From: Eubacteriales bacterium
Lineage (GTDB): Bacteria; Bacillota; Clostridia; Oscillospirales; Oscillospiraceae
Assembly: GCA_030531595.1 (NCBI GenBank)
Contig: JAUNND010000010.1
Coordinates: 1-46,724 of the forward strand
Direction: 5' to 3'
DNA length: 46,724 bases
In this document: piece after piece, positions 32,442 through 41,290 of the stretch
Layout of the letters: the number at the start of each line of letters is the position of its first letter
Position numbering within the stretch: the stretch's first letter is position 1
Translations under genes and position numbers: made by a program
The notes under the pieces: generated by a model
Told to the model about the DNA's origin: nothing
Databases searched by the model: none
What the model saw: only the letters and a program-made list of their open reading frames with translations

Positions 32442-32576
32442 ACAAAAATATCTGTTTCAGTGACATCTGAGAATGCTGTCAGCTTTTTTCGGCTGTAAGC
32501 TGAGCGAGGTGTATTATAAAGAACCTGGCAGTCATCCGGCAGCCGCAGCATGAACAACATACAGAAAGGCGACAAT
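32442..32576 (+). other. Intergenic leader before the molybdenum hydroxylase operon
   Basis: Contains CAGCTTTTTTCGGCTG and an AGCTTTTTTCGGCTGTAAGCT self-complementary patch (about 32480-32502), a possible TATTATAAA -10 region near 32513, and GGCAGTCATCCGGCAGCC just before the coding start. It may form a stem-loop regulator, but I cannot match it to a known riboswitch. AAAGGCGA at 32563-32570 is the ribosome site. Confidence 0.4.
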
Positions 32577-34763
32577 ATGGAATCTATCAGCAGATCGGTA
32601 ACAAGAAAAGACCATACAGCAAAAATAACCGGACAGGAGAAGTATGTCAGTGATTTTCGTTTTGCCTCCGATGGGGGTGAAATCCTCACAGCCGGACTCG
32701 TGCGTACCGATATGGCTCACGCGGAGATCCTGAAAGTGACCGTGCCTACTCTCCCCGAAAACTATTTCTATATAGACGGGCATGACGCGCCCAGAAACGT
32801 AGCCTATTATCCTTTGAACGATACCGCCGTCATACTGACCGAAGAAGAAGCGGAAAAAATAAAAAACAGTATGCCGCTGTTTGCCGATAAAACATCGGAA
32901 TATGCGGGGCAGCCGGTCGGGATGATCGTCGGACCGGACGGGCGCGAGGTAAGGAAGCTTGCGAAGGCGTGCGTGATCGAGTACAGGGAGCTTCCCGCCG
33001 TCATCCGCCTTGATGACGCAAGCGAAACACTCGTCAGCTATGAAAGGTCGTTCGGGAACTGCAAAGCCGCGTTTTTGTCCGCCGACTTCATATATGATGA
33101 AACCTTTTCGACCGGCAGGCAGTATCAGGCGTATATGGAAACGCAGAGCATCATGGCCGAGCCGGAAAGGGACGGACGAATTCTGGTCCACGGGTCGATG
33201 CAGTGTCCGTTTACGGTAAGAGAGAGCGTTGCATACTCCCTCAACTGCGGAGAGGACATGATCCGTATCCGTCAGGACGCCGTGGGAGGAGCCTTCGGCG
33301 CGAAGGAGGATTTTCCGTCATTCATTGCTCCGCAGGCTGCCGTGGCGGCAAAAAAGCTCGGGAAAGCCGTGCGGCTGTGTTTTGACAGAAGCGAAGACCT
33401 GCAATTTAATTATAAACGCCACCCATCCGTTATATGTGTAAGAGCCGCCGTAAAAAACGGGAAAGTGACTGCCATGGACATTGACGCAAAGCTTGACGCG
33501 GGAGCCTTTCTTGTTTCCAGCGGTGACGTTGCCATGCGGTTTTTCACGACCTTTCCCGGCGTATACAGCATTGAAAACCTGCATGTGAAAGTTGCGGTGA
33601 TGAAAACGAATACGCCTCCGAACGGCGCTTTCCGCGGTTTCGGCGGCCCTCAGTGCGAGTTTGCCATGGATATGGTGATGTCTCATATCGCGGATGAGCT
33701 TCATACGGACGAGCTGGAATTCAAGAAAGAGCATATGGCTGCCAAAGGGAAGATCACAAGCACCGGAGGAACGTATAAATATGAACTTCCCCTGCCCGAA
33801 ATGATCGAGATGGCAGAGAAGTCCACCGCTTACAGCGAAAAAAGACGAAAATACTCCGCAGTCCGCTGGGGAAGGCTGAAAAGCGGTATCGGCATCGCGC
33901 TGGCGAACCACGGCTGCCCCCTGAACGGCAGTATCGAGTGGGATATCATTAAACCGAAGGTGCGCATCCGAAAAAATGCCGACAACACCGTAGAGCTGTT
34001 TACGGGTCAGACCGAACTCGGTCAGGGTGTGCGCACCGCCTTCTGCAAGATCGCGGCGCAGACGCTCGGCATCCCGTATGAGCGGGTAAGCGCTTTTTAT
34101 CCCGACTCGGACAGCACGGAAAATACCGGCGTAACAGCAGCGTCCAGAAGTATCGTATGTGTCGGAAAAACGGTAGAGGATGCGGCAAGGGAGCTTAAAA
34201 AAATCTGGAAAGACGGTGTGGAACAGGAAGTAACCGCTCAGTACCAGAAGCCGGAAAATGCCCCCGATTATGACATGAAGGAAGCCTTCGGATCGCAGTA
34301 CAACGACTACTCGTGGAGCGTGGTCGTGGTGGAAGTGCAGGTAGATATCCTTACGGGAAACATAAAGATCACAAACGCGCACGGAATATACAATGTGGGC
34401 ACGCCGATCGACGAAAACATACTCACCGGTCAGATGGAGGGCGGACTGCTGCAGGGGCTCGGTTACAGTGCCATGGAACGCATGGTGATCGGCGAAAACG
34501 GGAAGATGTTCAATACGTCCTTTGCAGACTATCACATCCCGACGGCAACGGACATTCCCTCGCTCTCCGTTGAATTTGAGCGAAGCGAATACCCCGGAGG
34601 ACCGATGGGCGCCAAGGGCGCGGGAGAGCTCCCGCTTGTTGGAGTGGCTGCGGCCTATGCCCGGGCAGTTGAGCAGGCTCTCGAAGAAGTACGGCCTGTA
34701 AAGATCAGCCATGTTCCGTTTGTGGCAGAAGATGTGCTTGAAATTCTCGATGGGAGGCGGTAA
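32577..34763 (+). CDS. Xanthine dehydrogenase-family molybdenum-binding subunit
   Basis: Large catalytic subunit, 728 residues from the ATG at 32577 (MESISRSVTRKDH), of a three-subunit molybdenum hydroxylase. Blocks: VRKDHTAKITGQEKYVSDF-like opening, VGGAFGAKEDF, TPPNGAFRGFGGPQ, GQTELGQGVRTAF and GGPMGAKGAGELPLVGVA with the catalytic glutamate. These cofactor-binding stretches are intact. The FeS and FAD subunits follow. Substrate is likely a purine or other N-heterocycle, but nicotinate or aldehyde-type substrates cannot be excluded. No molybdenum cofactor genes lie in the window. The ATG at 32550 lacks a ribosome site. Confidence 0.93.
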   Translation: MESISRSVTRKDHTAKITGQEKYVSDFRFASDGGEILTAGLVRTDMAHAEILKVTVPTLPENYFYIDGHDAPRNVAYYPLNDTAVILTEEEAEKIKNSMPLFADKTSEYAGQPVGMIVGPDGREVRKLAKACVIEYRELPAVIRLDDASETLVSYERSFGNCKAAFLSADFIYDETFSTGRQYQAYMETQSIMAEPERDGRILVHGSMQCPFTVRESVAYSLNCGEDMIRIRQDAVGGAFGAKEDFPSFIAPQAAVAAKKLGKAVRLCFDRSEDLQFNYKRHPSVICVRAAVKNGKVTAMDIDAKLDAGAFLVSSGDVAMRFFTTFPGVYSIENLHVKVAVMKTNTPPNGAFRGFGGPQCEFAMDMVMSHIADELHTDELEFKKEHMAAKGKITSTGGTYKYELPLPEMIEMAEKSTAYSEKRRKYSAVRWGRLKSGIGIALANHGCPLNGSIEWDIIKPKVRIRKNADNTVELFTGQTELGQGVRTAFCKIAAQTLGIPYERVSAFYPDSDSTENTGVTAASRSIVCVGKTVEDAARELKKIWKDGVEQEVTAQYQKPENAPDYDMKEAFGSQYNDYSWSVVVVEVQVDILTGNIKITNAHGIYNVGTPIDENILTGQMEGGLLQGLGYSAMERMVIGENGKMFNTSFADYHIPTATDIPSLSVEFERSEYPGGPMGAKGAGELPLVGVAAAYARAVEQALEEVRPVKISHVPFVAEDVLEILDGRR

Positions 34764-34774
34764 AAACGGACAGC

Positions 34775-35248
34775 ATGAACAGATTTGAATTTATCCTCAA
34801 CGGAGAAAGGGCAGTGTACGAAGGAGAAGCCTCGGACAGACTGCTGGACATACTGCGAAATCATTTCAATCTGACATCGATAAAATGCGGATGCAATGAA
34901 GGCGCCTGCGGGGCGTGCTCCGTGATCATCAACGGGAAGCTTATCAAATCCTGCCTTGTCTCTATCGGCGCTGTTATCGGAGACAGTGTTACAACGCTTG
35001 AAGGATTTCGTACTACGGAAAAATTCCGCGTTCTGGATAAAGCTTTTGCCGAATGCTCCGCCGTACAGTGCGGCTTCTGCACGTCCGGCATGATCATGGC
35101 GGCGGAATGTATCCTTTCCGCTAACCCTCACCCAAATGAAGAGGAGATCCGATACGGACTGTCGGGAAATATGTGCCGCTGCACCGGCTACAACGCCATT
35201 GTAAGGGCAATTGAGCAGGCCGCCCGGGAAGGGGAAGGATTATGGTGA
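34775..35248 (+). CDS. Xanthine dehydrogenase-family [2Fe-2S] subunit
   Basis: A 157-residue electron-transfer subunit with both iron-sulfur sites: the plant-ferredoxin-like KCGCNEGACGACSV...KSC in the N-terminal half and the helical-domain site QCGFCTSGMIM...NMCRCTGYNAI. Length and all eight cysteines are as expected. It overlaps the next gene by seven bases. The best ribosome site, GGGAGGCGG, is rather far from the ATG, so translation may be coupled to the gene before. Confidence 0.95.
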   Translation: MNRFEFILNGERAVYEGEASDRLLDILRNHFNLTSIKCGCNEGACGACSVIINGKLIKSCLVSIGAVIGDSVTTLEGFRTTEKFRVLDKAFAECSAVQCGFCTSGMIMAAECILSANPHPNEEEIRYGLSGNMCRCTGYNAIVRAIEQAAREGEGLW

Positions 35249-36084
35249 AATACTATGTGCCGAAAAGCCTTGAGGACGCATTGACTGCGCTGAGCACCGG
35301 AGAATATCTCCCCTACGCCGGCGGAACCGACATCAACTCCGCCGGTATCCGCGACAGAGACCTTCTTTTTATCGGAAAACTGCCGGAGCTGAGAGAGATA
35401 TGCTACGACGGGCAGTATATCCGTATCGGAGCCGCCGTCACATACGCCGAGGTGGAAAAGAACAGGCTGATCCCCGGAATAATGAAAACAGCCATACGCA
35501 AAGTAGCGGGACCCGCGCTTCGGAACGTCGGTACCTTCGGCGGAAATCTGGCAAACGGTTCAGGAAAGGCGGATAGCGCCCTGGTGGATATCGTGCTGGA
35601 TGCAAAGCTCCTCATACGCTCGTCCGGGCGGGAAAGAATTCTGGACGTTTGCAGCTTCTATCATGGGAGGAAACAGGTCGATTTGCAGCCGGATGAACTG
35701 ATCTGCGAGATTTTAATTCCAAAGCGGGATTATCAGGAAAATTATTATTACGATAAGATAAGCACCCGCTCATCCATCGCCATATCCAATATCTCCGTTG
35801 CCGCCGTATGGAGCATTGAAAACAACATCATAAAAGAGCTGGCGATCGGTATCGGTTCGGCGTTGGAATACCCGATGCGTTGCACTGATATTGAAAAGCT
35901 GCTCCTCGGGAAAAGCCTTGAAGAAGTGGAAAAAGAGCGCGATGCGCTTCTGACCGAATACGTTGCCGAGCTTGATATGCCGTTGGACAGAACAGCCGTA
36001 AAATATCGGAAGCAGGTGTGCTACCGTCTGCTGAATTATCTGCTTTACGAGGAATTTACCCCCATCCGCTTTGACGGATTATAA
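35242..36084 (+). CDS. Xanthine dehydrogenase-family FAD-binding subunit
   Basis: A 280-residue subunit passing electrons from the iron-sulfur clusters to the final acceptor. LPYAGGTDINSA is the FAD pyrophosphate loop; IRIGAAVTYAEVE, AGPALRNVGTFGGNLANGSGKAD (second FAD loop) and the C-terminal CO-dehydrogenase-flavoprotein-type domain are present. The start GTG/ATG at 35242 lies inside the end of the [2Fe-2S] gene. A strong terminator follows. Confidence 0.93.
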   Translation: MVKYYVPKSLEDALTALSTGEYLPYAGGTDINSAGIRDRDLLFIGKLPELREICYDGQYIRIGAAVTYAEVEKNRLIPGIMKTAIRKVAGPALRNVGTFGGNLANGSGKADSALVDIVLDAKLLIRSSGRERILDVCSFYHGRKQVDLQPDELICEILIPKRDYQENYYYDKISTRSSIAISNISVAAVWSIENNIIKELAIGIGSALEYPMRCTDIEKLLLGKSLEEVEKERDALLTEYVAELDMPLDRTAVKYRKQVCYRLLNYLLYEEFTPIRFDGL

Positions 36085-36107
36085 TAAGCCTGTCTCATAC
36101 TGCAAAC

Positions 36108-36150
36108 AAAGTACCCCTCATAGAGCAAAAAGCTTTATGAGAGGTACTTT
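36108..36150. terminator. Bidirectional terminator between xdh operon and pyridoxamine kinase
   Basis: AAAGTACCCCTCATA (36108-36122) pairs with TATGAGAGGTACTTT (36136-36150) with one mismatch; TCTTTTTATTT follows on the plus strand and the A-rich left arm gives T-richness on the minus strand. Confidence 0.88.
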
Positions 36151-36165
36151 TCTTTTTATTTGTAT

Positions 36166-37023
36166 TCATTCCCCGCATTTTTTCAGCAGATACGGTATCG
36201 CCTGTTCAAAGTTCACGCCGTAGGTGTTGTGGTTTTCTTCCTCAATCGTGAGGCGGATGGACTCGCAGGTGAAATCACACGCGAGCTTCAGCGCGTTATC
36301 CACGCTCATGCCGCGCACAACGGCTCCCGCGACGGCGGAGGAGAAGAGGTCGCCCGTGCCGTGGAAGTTCTCCGGCTGCTTTTCGGTGAAGTACTCAAAA
36401 TATTCGCCCGTTTCGGCATCCAGCTTCACCGCGCCGAGCTTTCCTTCCTCAAAGCTCACGCCGGTGAGAACGCAGTTTTTCGCGCCGAGCCCTTTCAGAC
36501 CGTTCAGCAGCATTTCAATATAGGCACGGTCGTATTTTTCCTTATACTCTGCGCCCAGCATGAAGCAGGCTTCCGTTATGTTGGGCAGGACGATATCCGC
36601 ACCCCTGCACAGCTCCGACATTTTCAGCGCAAACTCCGGCGTAAAGCCGGTGTAGAGTCTGCCGTTGTCCGCCATGGCAGGGTCGACAATGATCTTTGCG
36701 CCCTCGCCGAAATCGGCAAAGAACTTTTTTACGATGTCGATCTGGCGGTAGGAGCCGAGATAACCGGTATAGATCGCGTCAAAAGTAATACTCTGCTCCT
36801 TCCAGTGGTCGGCGACCTTTTCCATCTCGTCGGTGAGATCATGGAAGGTAAAGCCCCTGAACATCGTGTGGGTAGAGAGCACCGCCGTGGGCAGCACCGC
36901 ACACTCAACGCCCAACGCTGAGATCACGGGCAGCGCTGCGGTAAGTGAGCATTTGCCGAGATCGGATATATCCTGAATACTGACTAATCTTTTCATTTTG
37001 CAGCCCATTCTTTCTGTTGACAT
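36166..37023 (-). CDS. Pyridoxal/pyridoxamine kinase
   Basis: Ribokinase-fold kinase of the PdxY/PdxK type, 285 residues: SIQDISDLGKCSLTAALPVISALG at the start, VLPTAVLSTHTMF, IVDPAMADNGRLY, DIVLPNITEACFMLG, and the anion-hole/catalytic NFHGTGDLFSSAVAGA with the catalytic Asp. It salvages B6 vitamers to PLP. Alternative starts are ATG at 37008 and 36996 (MKRLVSIQD); ribosome sites do not settle it. It is divergent from a MocR/PdxR regulator with a palindrome between them, a classic arrangement for PLP control. Confidence 0.9.
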   Translation of the reverse strand: MSTERMGCKMKRLVSIQDISDLGKCSLTAALPVISALGVECAVLPTAVLSTHTMFRGFTFHDLTDEMEKVADHWKEQSITFDAIYTGYLGSYRQIDIVKKFFADFGEGAKIIVDPAMADNGRLYTGFTPEFALKMSELCRGADIVLPNITEACFMLGAEYKEKYDRAYIEMLLNGLKGLGAKNCVLTGVSFEEGKLGAVKLDAETGEYFEYFTEKQPENFHGTGDLFSSAVAGAVVRGMSVDNALKLACDFTCESIRLTIEEENHNTYGVNFEQAIPYLLKKCGE

Positions 37024-37038
37024 TTTATGCCCTGTATT

Positions 37039-37059
37039 ATATTATCAAACTGATAATAT
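37039..37059. promoter_or_regulatory. Palindromic operator between pdx kinase and MocR regulator
   Basis: ATATTATCA-AAC-TGATAATAT, perfect 9-bp arms, located between the divergent starts and overlapping a TATAAT on the minus strand. Likely bound by the GntR domain of the adjacent regulator. Confidence 0.7.
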
Positions 37060-37095
37060 TAGTATGTCCAGAACAGGAAAAAAGGATATGACCAG

Positions 37096-38163
37096 ATGAA
37101 ATATTCTGTGGATAAAAATGCTTCGGAAAGCGCGTATATGCAGCTTTACCGCCAGATAAGCGCGGATATTGCCTCGGGCGCTGTCCCATCAGGGACAAAG
37201 CTTCCGTCCAAACGCACACTTGCCGCCGAGACGGGAGTGAGCGTAATTACGGTTGAGCACGCTTATTCGATGCTGTGCGATGAGGGCTACGTGGAATCAA
37301 AGGAGAAAAGCGGCTATTTTGCCACAGGGGAGATCGGAACGAATCCGGTAAAACGTGTGAGCATCGAGTCCATGACGGTGCCGGAGCTGCCGGAGGATTT
37401 TCCGTTTTCGATCATGGCAAAGACCATGCGCTCCGTTCTGAGCCGATACGACCGGAAGATACTCTCGCGGACGGAAGGCCCGGGCTGTATGGAGCTTCGC
37501 TGCGCTCTGTCGGAATATCTCGACCGCGCTCGGGGCATAAAAGCAAGACCGGAACAGATCGTCATCGGTTCCGGCGCAGAATATTTATATTCACTTATCG
37601 TGCCCCTTTTAGGGCGTGAACGTCCGGTCGCTCTGGAAGATCCGTCCTATGAGAAGATACGCAGAGTATACGAGCTGTGCGGGGCGGAAATTATAATGCT
37701 GCCTCTCGGAGAAGACGGCATCGAAAGCGAGAGCCTGCACGGGTGCAAAGCCGGTATCCTGCACGTCACGCCTTACCACAGCTACCCCAGCGGCGTTACG
37801 GCGACCGCAAAAAAGCGTCGGGAATACGCACTCTGGGCAGAGGAAAACGACGCCTGTATCGTTGAGGACGATTATGACTCGGAATTTTCCCCCGCCGGTG
37901 CGGGGACGGTGTTTTCCGTTTCGCCGGAACGGGTGATCTATATCAATACCTTTTCCAAAAGCATAGCGCCCTCCATAAGGACCGGCTATATGGTCCTTCC
38001 GGAGGGGCTTGCGGATGCGTTCCGCGAAAAGCTCGGTTTTCTCTCCTGCACCGTGCCGCTTTTCGAGCAGCTCGTACTTGCCGAGTTCATTTCGGGGGGA
38101 TATATGGAGAGATGTATAAACCGCAGACGCAGGCAGATGAGAAACAGCGGGAAAAGCACTTAG
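37096..38163 (+). CDS. MocR/PdxR-type GntR-aminotransferase regulator, C-terminally short
   Basis: N-terminal GntR winged helix (YRQISADIASGAVPSGTKLP SKRTLAAE) fused to an aminotransferase-like domain (residues about 95-355) with the PLP lysine in NTFSKSIAPSIRTGYMVLP and the EDPSYEKIRRVYE and VEDDYDSEF blocks. MocR proteins are usually 440-500 residues; this one stops at 355 after GGYMERCINRRRRQMRNSGKST, losing about 95 residues of the small domain. The stop is three bases from the convergent acyltransferase gene. Divergent from a pyridoxamine kinase, it is probably a PdxR-like PLP sensor; whether the short form works is unknown. Confidence 0.85.
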   Translation: MKYSVDKNASESAYMQLYRQISADIASGAVPSGTKLPSKRTLAAETGVSVITVEHAYSMLCDEGYVESKEKSGYFATGEIGTNPVKRVSIESMTVPELPEDFPFSIMAKTMRSVLSRYDRKILSRTEGPGCMELRCALSEYLDRARGIKARPEQIVIGSGAEYLYSLIVPLLGRERPVALEDPSYEKIRRVYELCGAEIIMLPLGEDGIESESLHGCKAGILHVTPYHSYPSGVTATAKKRREYALWAEENDACIVEDDYDSEFSPAGAGTVFSVSPERVIYINTFSKSIAPSIRTGYMVLPEGLADAFREKLGFLSCTVPLFEQLVLAEFISGGYMERCINRRRRQMRNSGKST

Positions 38164-38166
38164 CGG

Positions 38167-39276
38167 TCAGTGCACCAGCTTTCTCAGACCGGGTATTCTC
38201 TTAAACAGCAGACTGATCACGACACAGATCGCCGTGAGTAAAGCGCCTTTGAGGAAATTGAAAATAAGCCCGTCAGCGATGTGGAATACCTCAAATACGG
38301 TCGAAGCGAGGATCCAGTGGAAATAATAGACCGACATCGTATTGCTGCCGACGGCTTTGAGCAATCTGCAAAGACCGCGTCTTTTCCCGAGCGCTTCCTC
38401 ACATCTGAGGGCGAGCATGAATACGCATACGGTGAGCAGCAGACAGGGCAGATTGTCATAGCTGAGAAAAACATTGTCGTAGGTCTCGCCTGAGTATGAG
38501 GAATTGAGCCGCCATTCAAAATAGAGCAGCACGAGGGCGACGGCAATACCCGCGCAGCATACGCTGACGGAGAGGGTGCGCAGTCTGTCACGGTATTTGA
38601 CGAGCAGCCCGCCCGCGATGAAGTAAAACAGCATGGAGCAATAACGTGTGCCCGAGAGCGGCAGAAAGAGCTGCCATCCGCCGAGCTTTGCCGCGTCGAG
38701 AAGGGGCACAACGGGAGAAATAAGCGCAATATCTTCAAAAAGAAACGCAAAGACGGCTATCGCGCCCATGAAAGGCAGGATAAGCCATATCCCGTTCCCA
38801 TCCTTGTCGATGCGGTCAAAGGCGGCTTTCAGAAGGGGAAGCCAGACATAGATGCATATCAGCATCGGCATGAACCACAGGTGGTTGACATTTACAGCGG
38901 GAAAATCATTGAGCAGGATAAGCGCGTTTACCCACGTGGTGAGATTGACCGAGCCGAAATCGAAGCCCTCATATGCGGCGATGATCAGTATAGTGACAGC
39001 ACGCCAGAATACATACTGCACAAAGAGCGTTACGGTGTTTTTCAGATGTTTTTTTGCGTCAAACGGTCTGTTTAGCAGCAGCGCACCGTTGACCGCCATA
39101 AAAAGCGGCACGGCACAGGCGTTAAACGCAAAAAAGAAGCGTCTGAGAGCCCCGAGCACGGTCATCTGAGGATAAAACCCGATGTCCCCGCACCACGGAA
39201 AATGCAGAGCGCAGATACAGATGATCGCGGCGGTCTTAAGAAGGTCAAGGCTGTAAAGCCTTTTTTCGGAAGTCAT
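38167..39276 (-). CDS. Acyltransferase 3-family membrane protein
   Basis: A 369-residue protein with about ten membrane helices. The N-terminal YSLDLLKTAAIICICALHF carries the family motif (R/K-x10-H) with the conserved histidine, and VPLFMAVNGALLLNR and NHLWFMPMLICIYVWLPLL are further blocks. Such enzymes O-acylate surface sugars or antibiotics. No SGNH domain is attached. GAAAGG precedes the ATG. Single-gene unit, convergent with the MocR gene with three bases between stops. Confidence 0.88.
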   Translation of the reverse strand: MTSEKRLYSLDLLKTAAIICICALHFPWCGDIGFYPQMTVLGALRRFFFAFNACAVPLFMAVNGALLLNRPFDAKKHLKNTVTLFVQYVFWRAVTILIIAAYEGFDFGSVNLTTWVNALILLNDFPAVNVNHLWFMPMLICIYVWLPLLKAAFDRIDKDGNGIWLILPFMGAIAVFAFLFEDIALISPVVPLLDAAKLGGWQLFLPLSGTRYCSMLFYFIAGGLLVKYRDRLRTLSVSVCCAGIAVALVLLYFEWRLNSSYSGETYDNVFLSYDNLPCLLLTVCVFMLALRCEEALGKRRGLCRLLKAVGSNTMSVYYFHWILASTVFEVFHIADGLIFNFLKGALLTAICVVISLLFKRIPGLRKLVH

Positions 39277-39382
39277 TTTTTCGGACCTTTCTGCGTAATA
39301 GAGTATGATAAGAGAAAAAAGTTTGCATATTATTGCTTGAAGCGGAACAAATAAGCCTTTATATTAATCATATATACGGAAA

Positions 39383-39435
39383 TACAGGGCGGGAGCTTCC
39401 GTTATGCTGCGGCGGGAACAGGTCCCCGACCTACT
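39383..39435. mobile_element. Decayed copy E of the GC-rich core element
   Basis: TACAGGGCGGGAGCTTCCG ... GCGGCGGGAACAGGTCCCCGACCTA is an eroded version of the paired GTAGGGCGGGGGCTTGCTCC core. Its right end runs straight into TATAAT (39435-39440), the -10 of the next gene. Confidence 0.6.
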
Positions 39436-39458
39436 ATAATGTACAATGGGGTGTTGAC

Positions 39459-40649
39459 ATGAGAAAGATAATTCTGCTGTTTTTATCGGCGCTTGTTATT
39501 CTCTCGCTTTGTTCGTCCGCCTGTGCGGAGGAACAGGTCGAGCCGACGGAGTCCGACCTTGTGATCAATGAAATGGACTGTACCTTTCATAACGACGGGA
39601 AAACGGTTTTCAACAACATGGGTACCGTCTACAATAACGGAGGGGTCGTCTATAATAACGGCGGCATAGTTTATAACACTGACGGCGTCACCTACAATAA
39701 CGGCGGCACCGTGTATGTAAACGGCGGCGAGGTGTTCAATAACGGCGGAGAGATCTTTATAAACGGCGAGAAGGGGACCGTGCACACATTTGACTGCGCC
39801 GACGAGCCAAGTGCAGAAGAGGCGGAGGAAGAAACGGAGAACGCAGCGGAAGAGGCGGATAAGCTGCCCGGATATGAGATAACGCTTGCCGGTGAGTACG
39901 GGGCGTTCGCCGATATCCTCGGTCTTACCGAGTATAACGGCAGACTCTATCTTGCACCGGACGGCAAGGCGACGATCATCGTGAAACCGGGTGTCACCCT
40001 TATCAATTCATCATCGACTACCGGAAGATGCGCCCGACAGCCGGACGGAAGCATCGTATTCAGCGATGCGGACTCCGACGGTACGCTGACGCTCAAATTT
40101 GCTCTGGATGACCCGATCGTCACACCGGATTTCGGCGCATACGGAGAGAAGCAGAAGGTGAGGATAATTGCGGCGGAATGTGCAAGCATATATTACACTC
40201 TTGACGGCAGCGCCCCCGATGAAAACAGCACTCTCTACACAGAACCCTTTGAGCTTGATACGAGCTGCACTCTGTCGGTGACAGCCGCAGCGGAAGGTGC
40301 AGAAAAGGGAAGAACGAGCGGGAACTTTATTTTCCCGAAAATTTCCGGCCCGACCTTCAAAACGGTAAACGCGGGGTACAGCCCCGTTGACCCTCAGCCG
40401 ATAGTCATTGAGAACACCGGCATCGAAAAGCTCAGGATCGTCAGCGCCGAACTGACCGGGACTGCCGCAAACAGCTTCACACTCACCGGAGAGAGCGGCG
40501 GACGTGTGATGCCCGGACAGAAGGACTCAAAAACATGGTGTGTTTCGCCGACAGACGGTCTGAAAGCCGGAATATATTATGCCTCCGTCGAGCTGAAATT
40601 CGCCTCCGGAGGCACAGTGAGCATACCGATCGTTTTCACGGTCAGATAA
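39459..40649 (+). CDS. Exported protein with seven-residue NNGG repeats and chitobiase-like domain
   Basis: A 396-residue secreted protein (signal peptide MRKIILLFLSALVILSLCSS...ACA). Residues about 45-105 are a run of heptads, such as GTVYNNG, GVVYNNG, GIVYNTD, GVTYNNG, GTVYVNG, GEVFNNG, GEIFING, suggesting a regular beta-solenoid or beta-roll. An acidic linker follows, then a jelly-like domain, a chitobiase/hexosaminidase C-terminal-like module (IYYTLDGSAPDENSTLY) and an Ig-like end (IVIENTGIEKLRIVSAELTG). No sortase motif or lipobox is seen. The ATG at 39459 has GGGGTG; the longer frame to 39333 lies in the repeat. A cell-surface role is inferred. Confidence 0.8.
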   Translation: MRKIILLFLSALVILSLCSSACAEEQVEPTESDLVINEMDCTFHNDGKTVFNNMGTVYNNGGVVYNNGGIVYNTDGVTYNNGGTVYVNGGEVFNNGGEIFINGEKGTVHTFDCADEPSAEEAEEETENAAEEADKLPGYEITLAGEYGAFADILGLTEYNGRLYLAPDGKATIIVKPGVTLINSSSTTGRCARQPDGSIVFSDADSDGTLTLKFALDDPIVTPDFGAYGEKQKVRIIAAECASIYYTLDGSAPDENSTLYTEPFELDTSCTLSVTAAAEGAEKGRTSGNFIFPKISGPTFKTVNAGYSPVDPQPIVIENTGIEKLRIVSAELTGTAANSFTLTGESGGRVMPGQKDSKTWCVSPTDGLKAGIYYASVELKFASGGTVSIPIVFTVR

Positions 40650-40674
40650 AAGCGACAGAATGTACCGCTTTTTA
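40647..40674 (+). terminator. Terminator after the heptad-repeat protein gene
   Basis: AAAAGCG / CGCTTTT stem around ACAGAATGTAC with TATTT after. The stem is short. Confidence 0.6.
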
Positions 40675-40691
40675 TTTCGGGTATCCGCTTT

Positions 40692-41174
40692 TCAGAGAAT
40701 AAAAATGGAGTCGTCGTTTTCGATCCAGTCGGAGACCATTATGGTTCTGTACTCTGTGGCTGTCATACGGATCACGACCTTTTCAATACCGGCGTTGATG
40801 ATCTGCCGCTTGCACATGGAACAGGACATGGCGTCGTTGAGAAGCTCGTTTGTGCGTGCATCCCTGCCTACGAGATAGATCGTTGCGCCGATCATGTCCC
40901 GACGCGAGGCGGAAATGATCGCGTTGGCCTCGGCGTGAACGCTTCGGCAAAGCTCATATCGCTCACCGGAGGGGATTTTCAGCGTTTCGCGTGTGCATCT
41001 GCCCAGATCGGTGCAGTTGCGTCTGCCGCGGGGAGCACCGTTATAGCCGGTCGAGATGATCTCATCGTTTCTTACGATGATCGCCCCGTACTTGCGGCGC
41101 AGGCAGGTGGAACGCTCCAACACAGAATCGGCTATATCAAGATAATAATTCTGCTTGCTTGTGCGGTTATCCAT
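40692..41174 (-). CDS. dCMP deaminase-family protein (ComEB-like)
   Basis: Zinc-dependent cytidine/deoxycytidylate deaminase, 160 residues. CxxxH-type site: SVHAEANAI (zinc His and catalytic Glu) and SCSMCKRQIINAG (zinc cysteines). TGYNGAPRG is the substrate loop typical of dCMP deaminase. GGAGGG precedes the ATG at 41174. Single-gene unit with its own promoter; provides dUMP for thymidylate synthesis or, as ComEB, is linked to competence clusters elsewhere. Confidence 0.93.
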   Translation of the reverse strand: MDNRTSKQNYYLDIADSVLERSTCLRRKYGAIIVRNDEIISTGYNGAPRGRRNCTDLGRCTRETLKIPSGERYELCRSVHAEANAIISASRRDMIGATIYLVGRDARTNELLNDAMSCSMCKRQIINAGIEKVVIRMTATEYRTIMVSDWIENDDSIFIL

Positions 41175-41208
41175 TGCTTTCCCTCCGAAACTGTCTATAT
41201 TTTCTGTA

Positions 41209-41237
41209 ATTATATATTATCGGTACTGATTTGTAAA
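41209..41237 (-). promoter_or_regulatory. Promoter of dCMP deaminase gene
   Basis: TTTACA (41237-41232), 17 bases, TATAAT (41214-41209) on the minus strand. Confidence 0.78.
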
Positions 41238-41290
41238 GTGCGTGATTGCCTTATCCGTTTACTATGGAGAATGAAAATATTTAACCGATA

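Noticed and set aside
33318..34712. Minus-strand open frame of 464 codons opposite the molybdenum-binding subunit
   Set aside because: Shadow of a gene with clear cofactor motifs.
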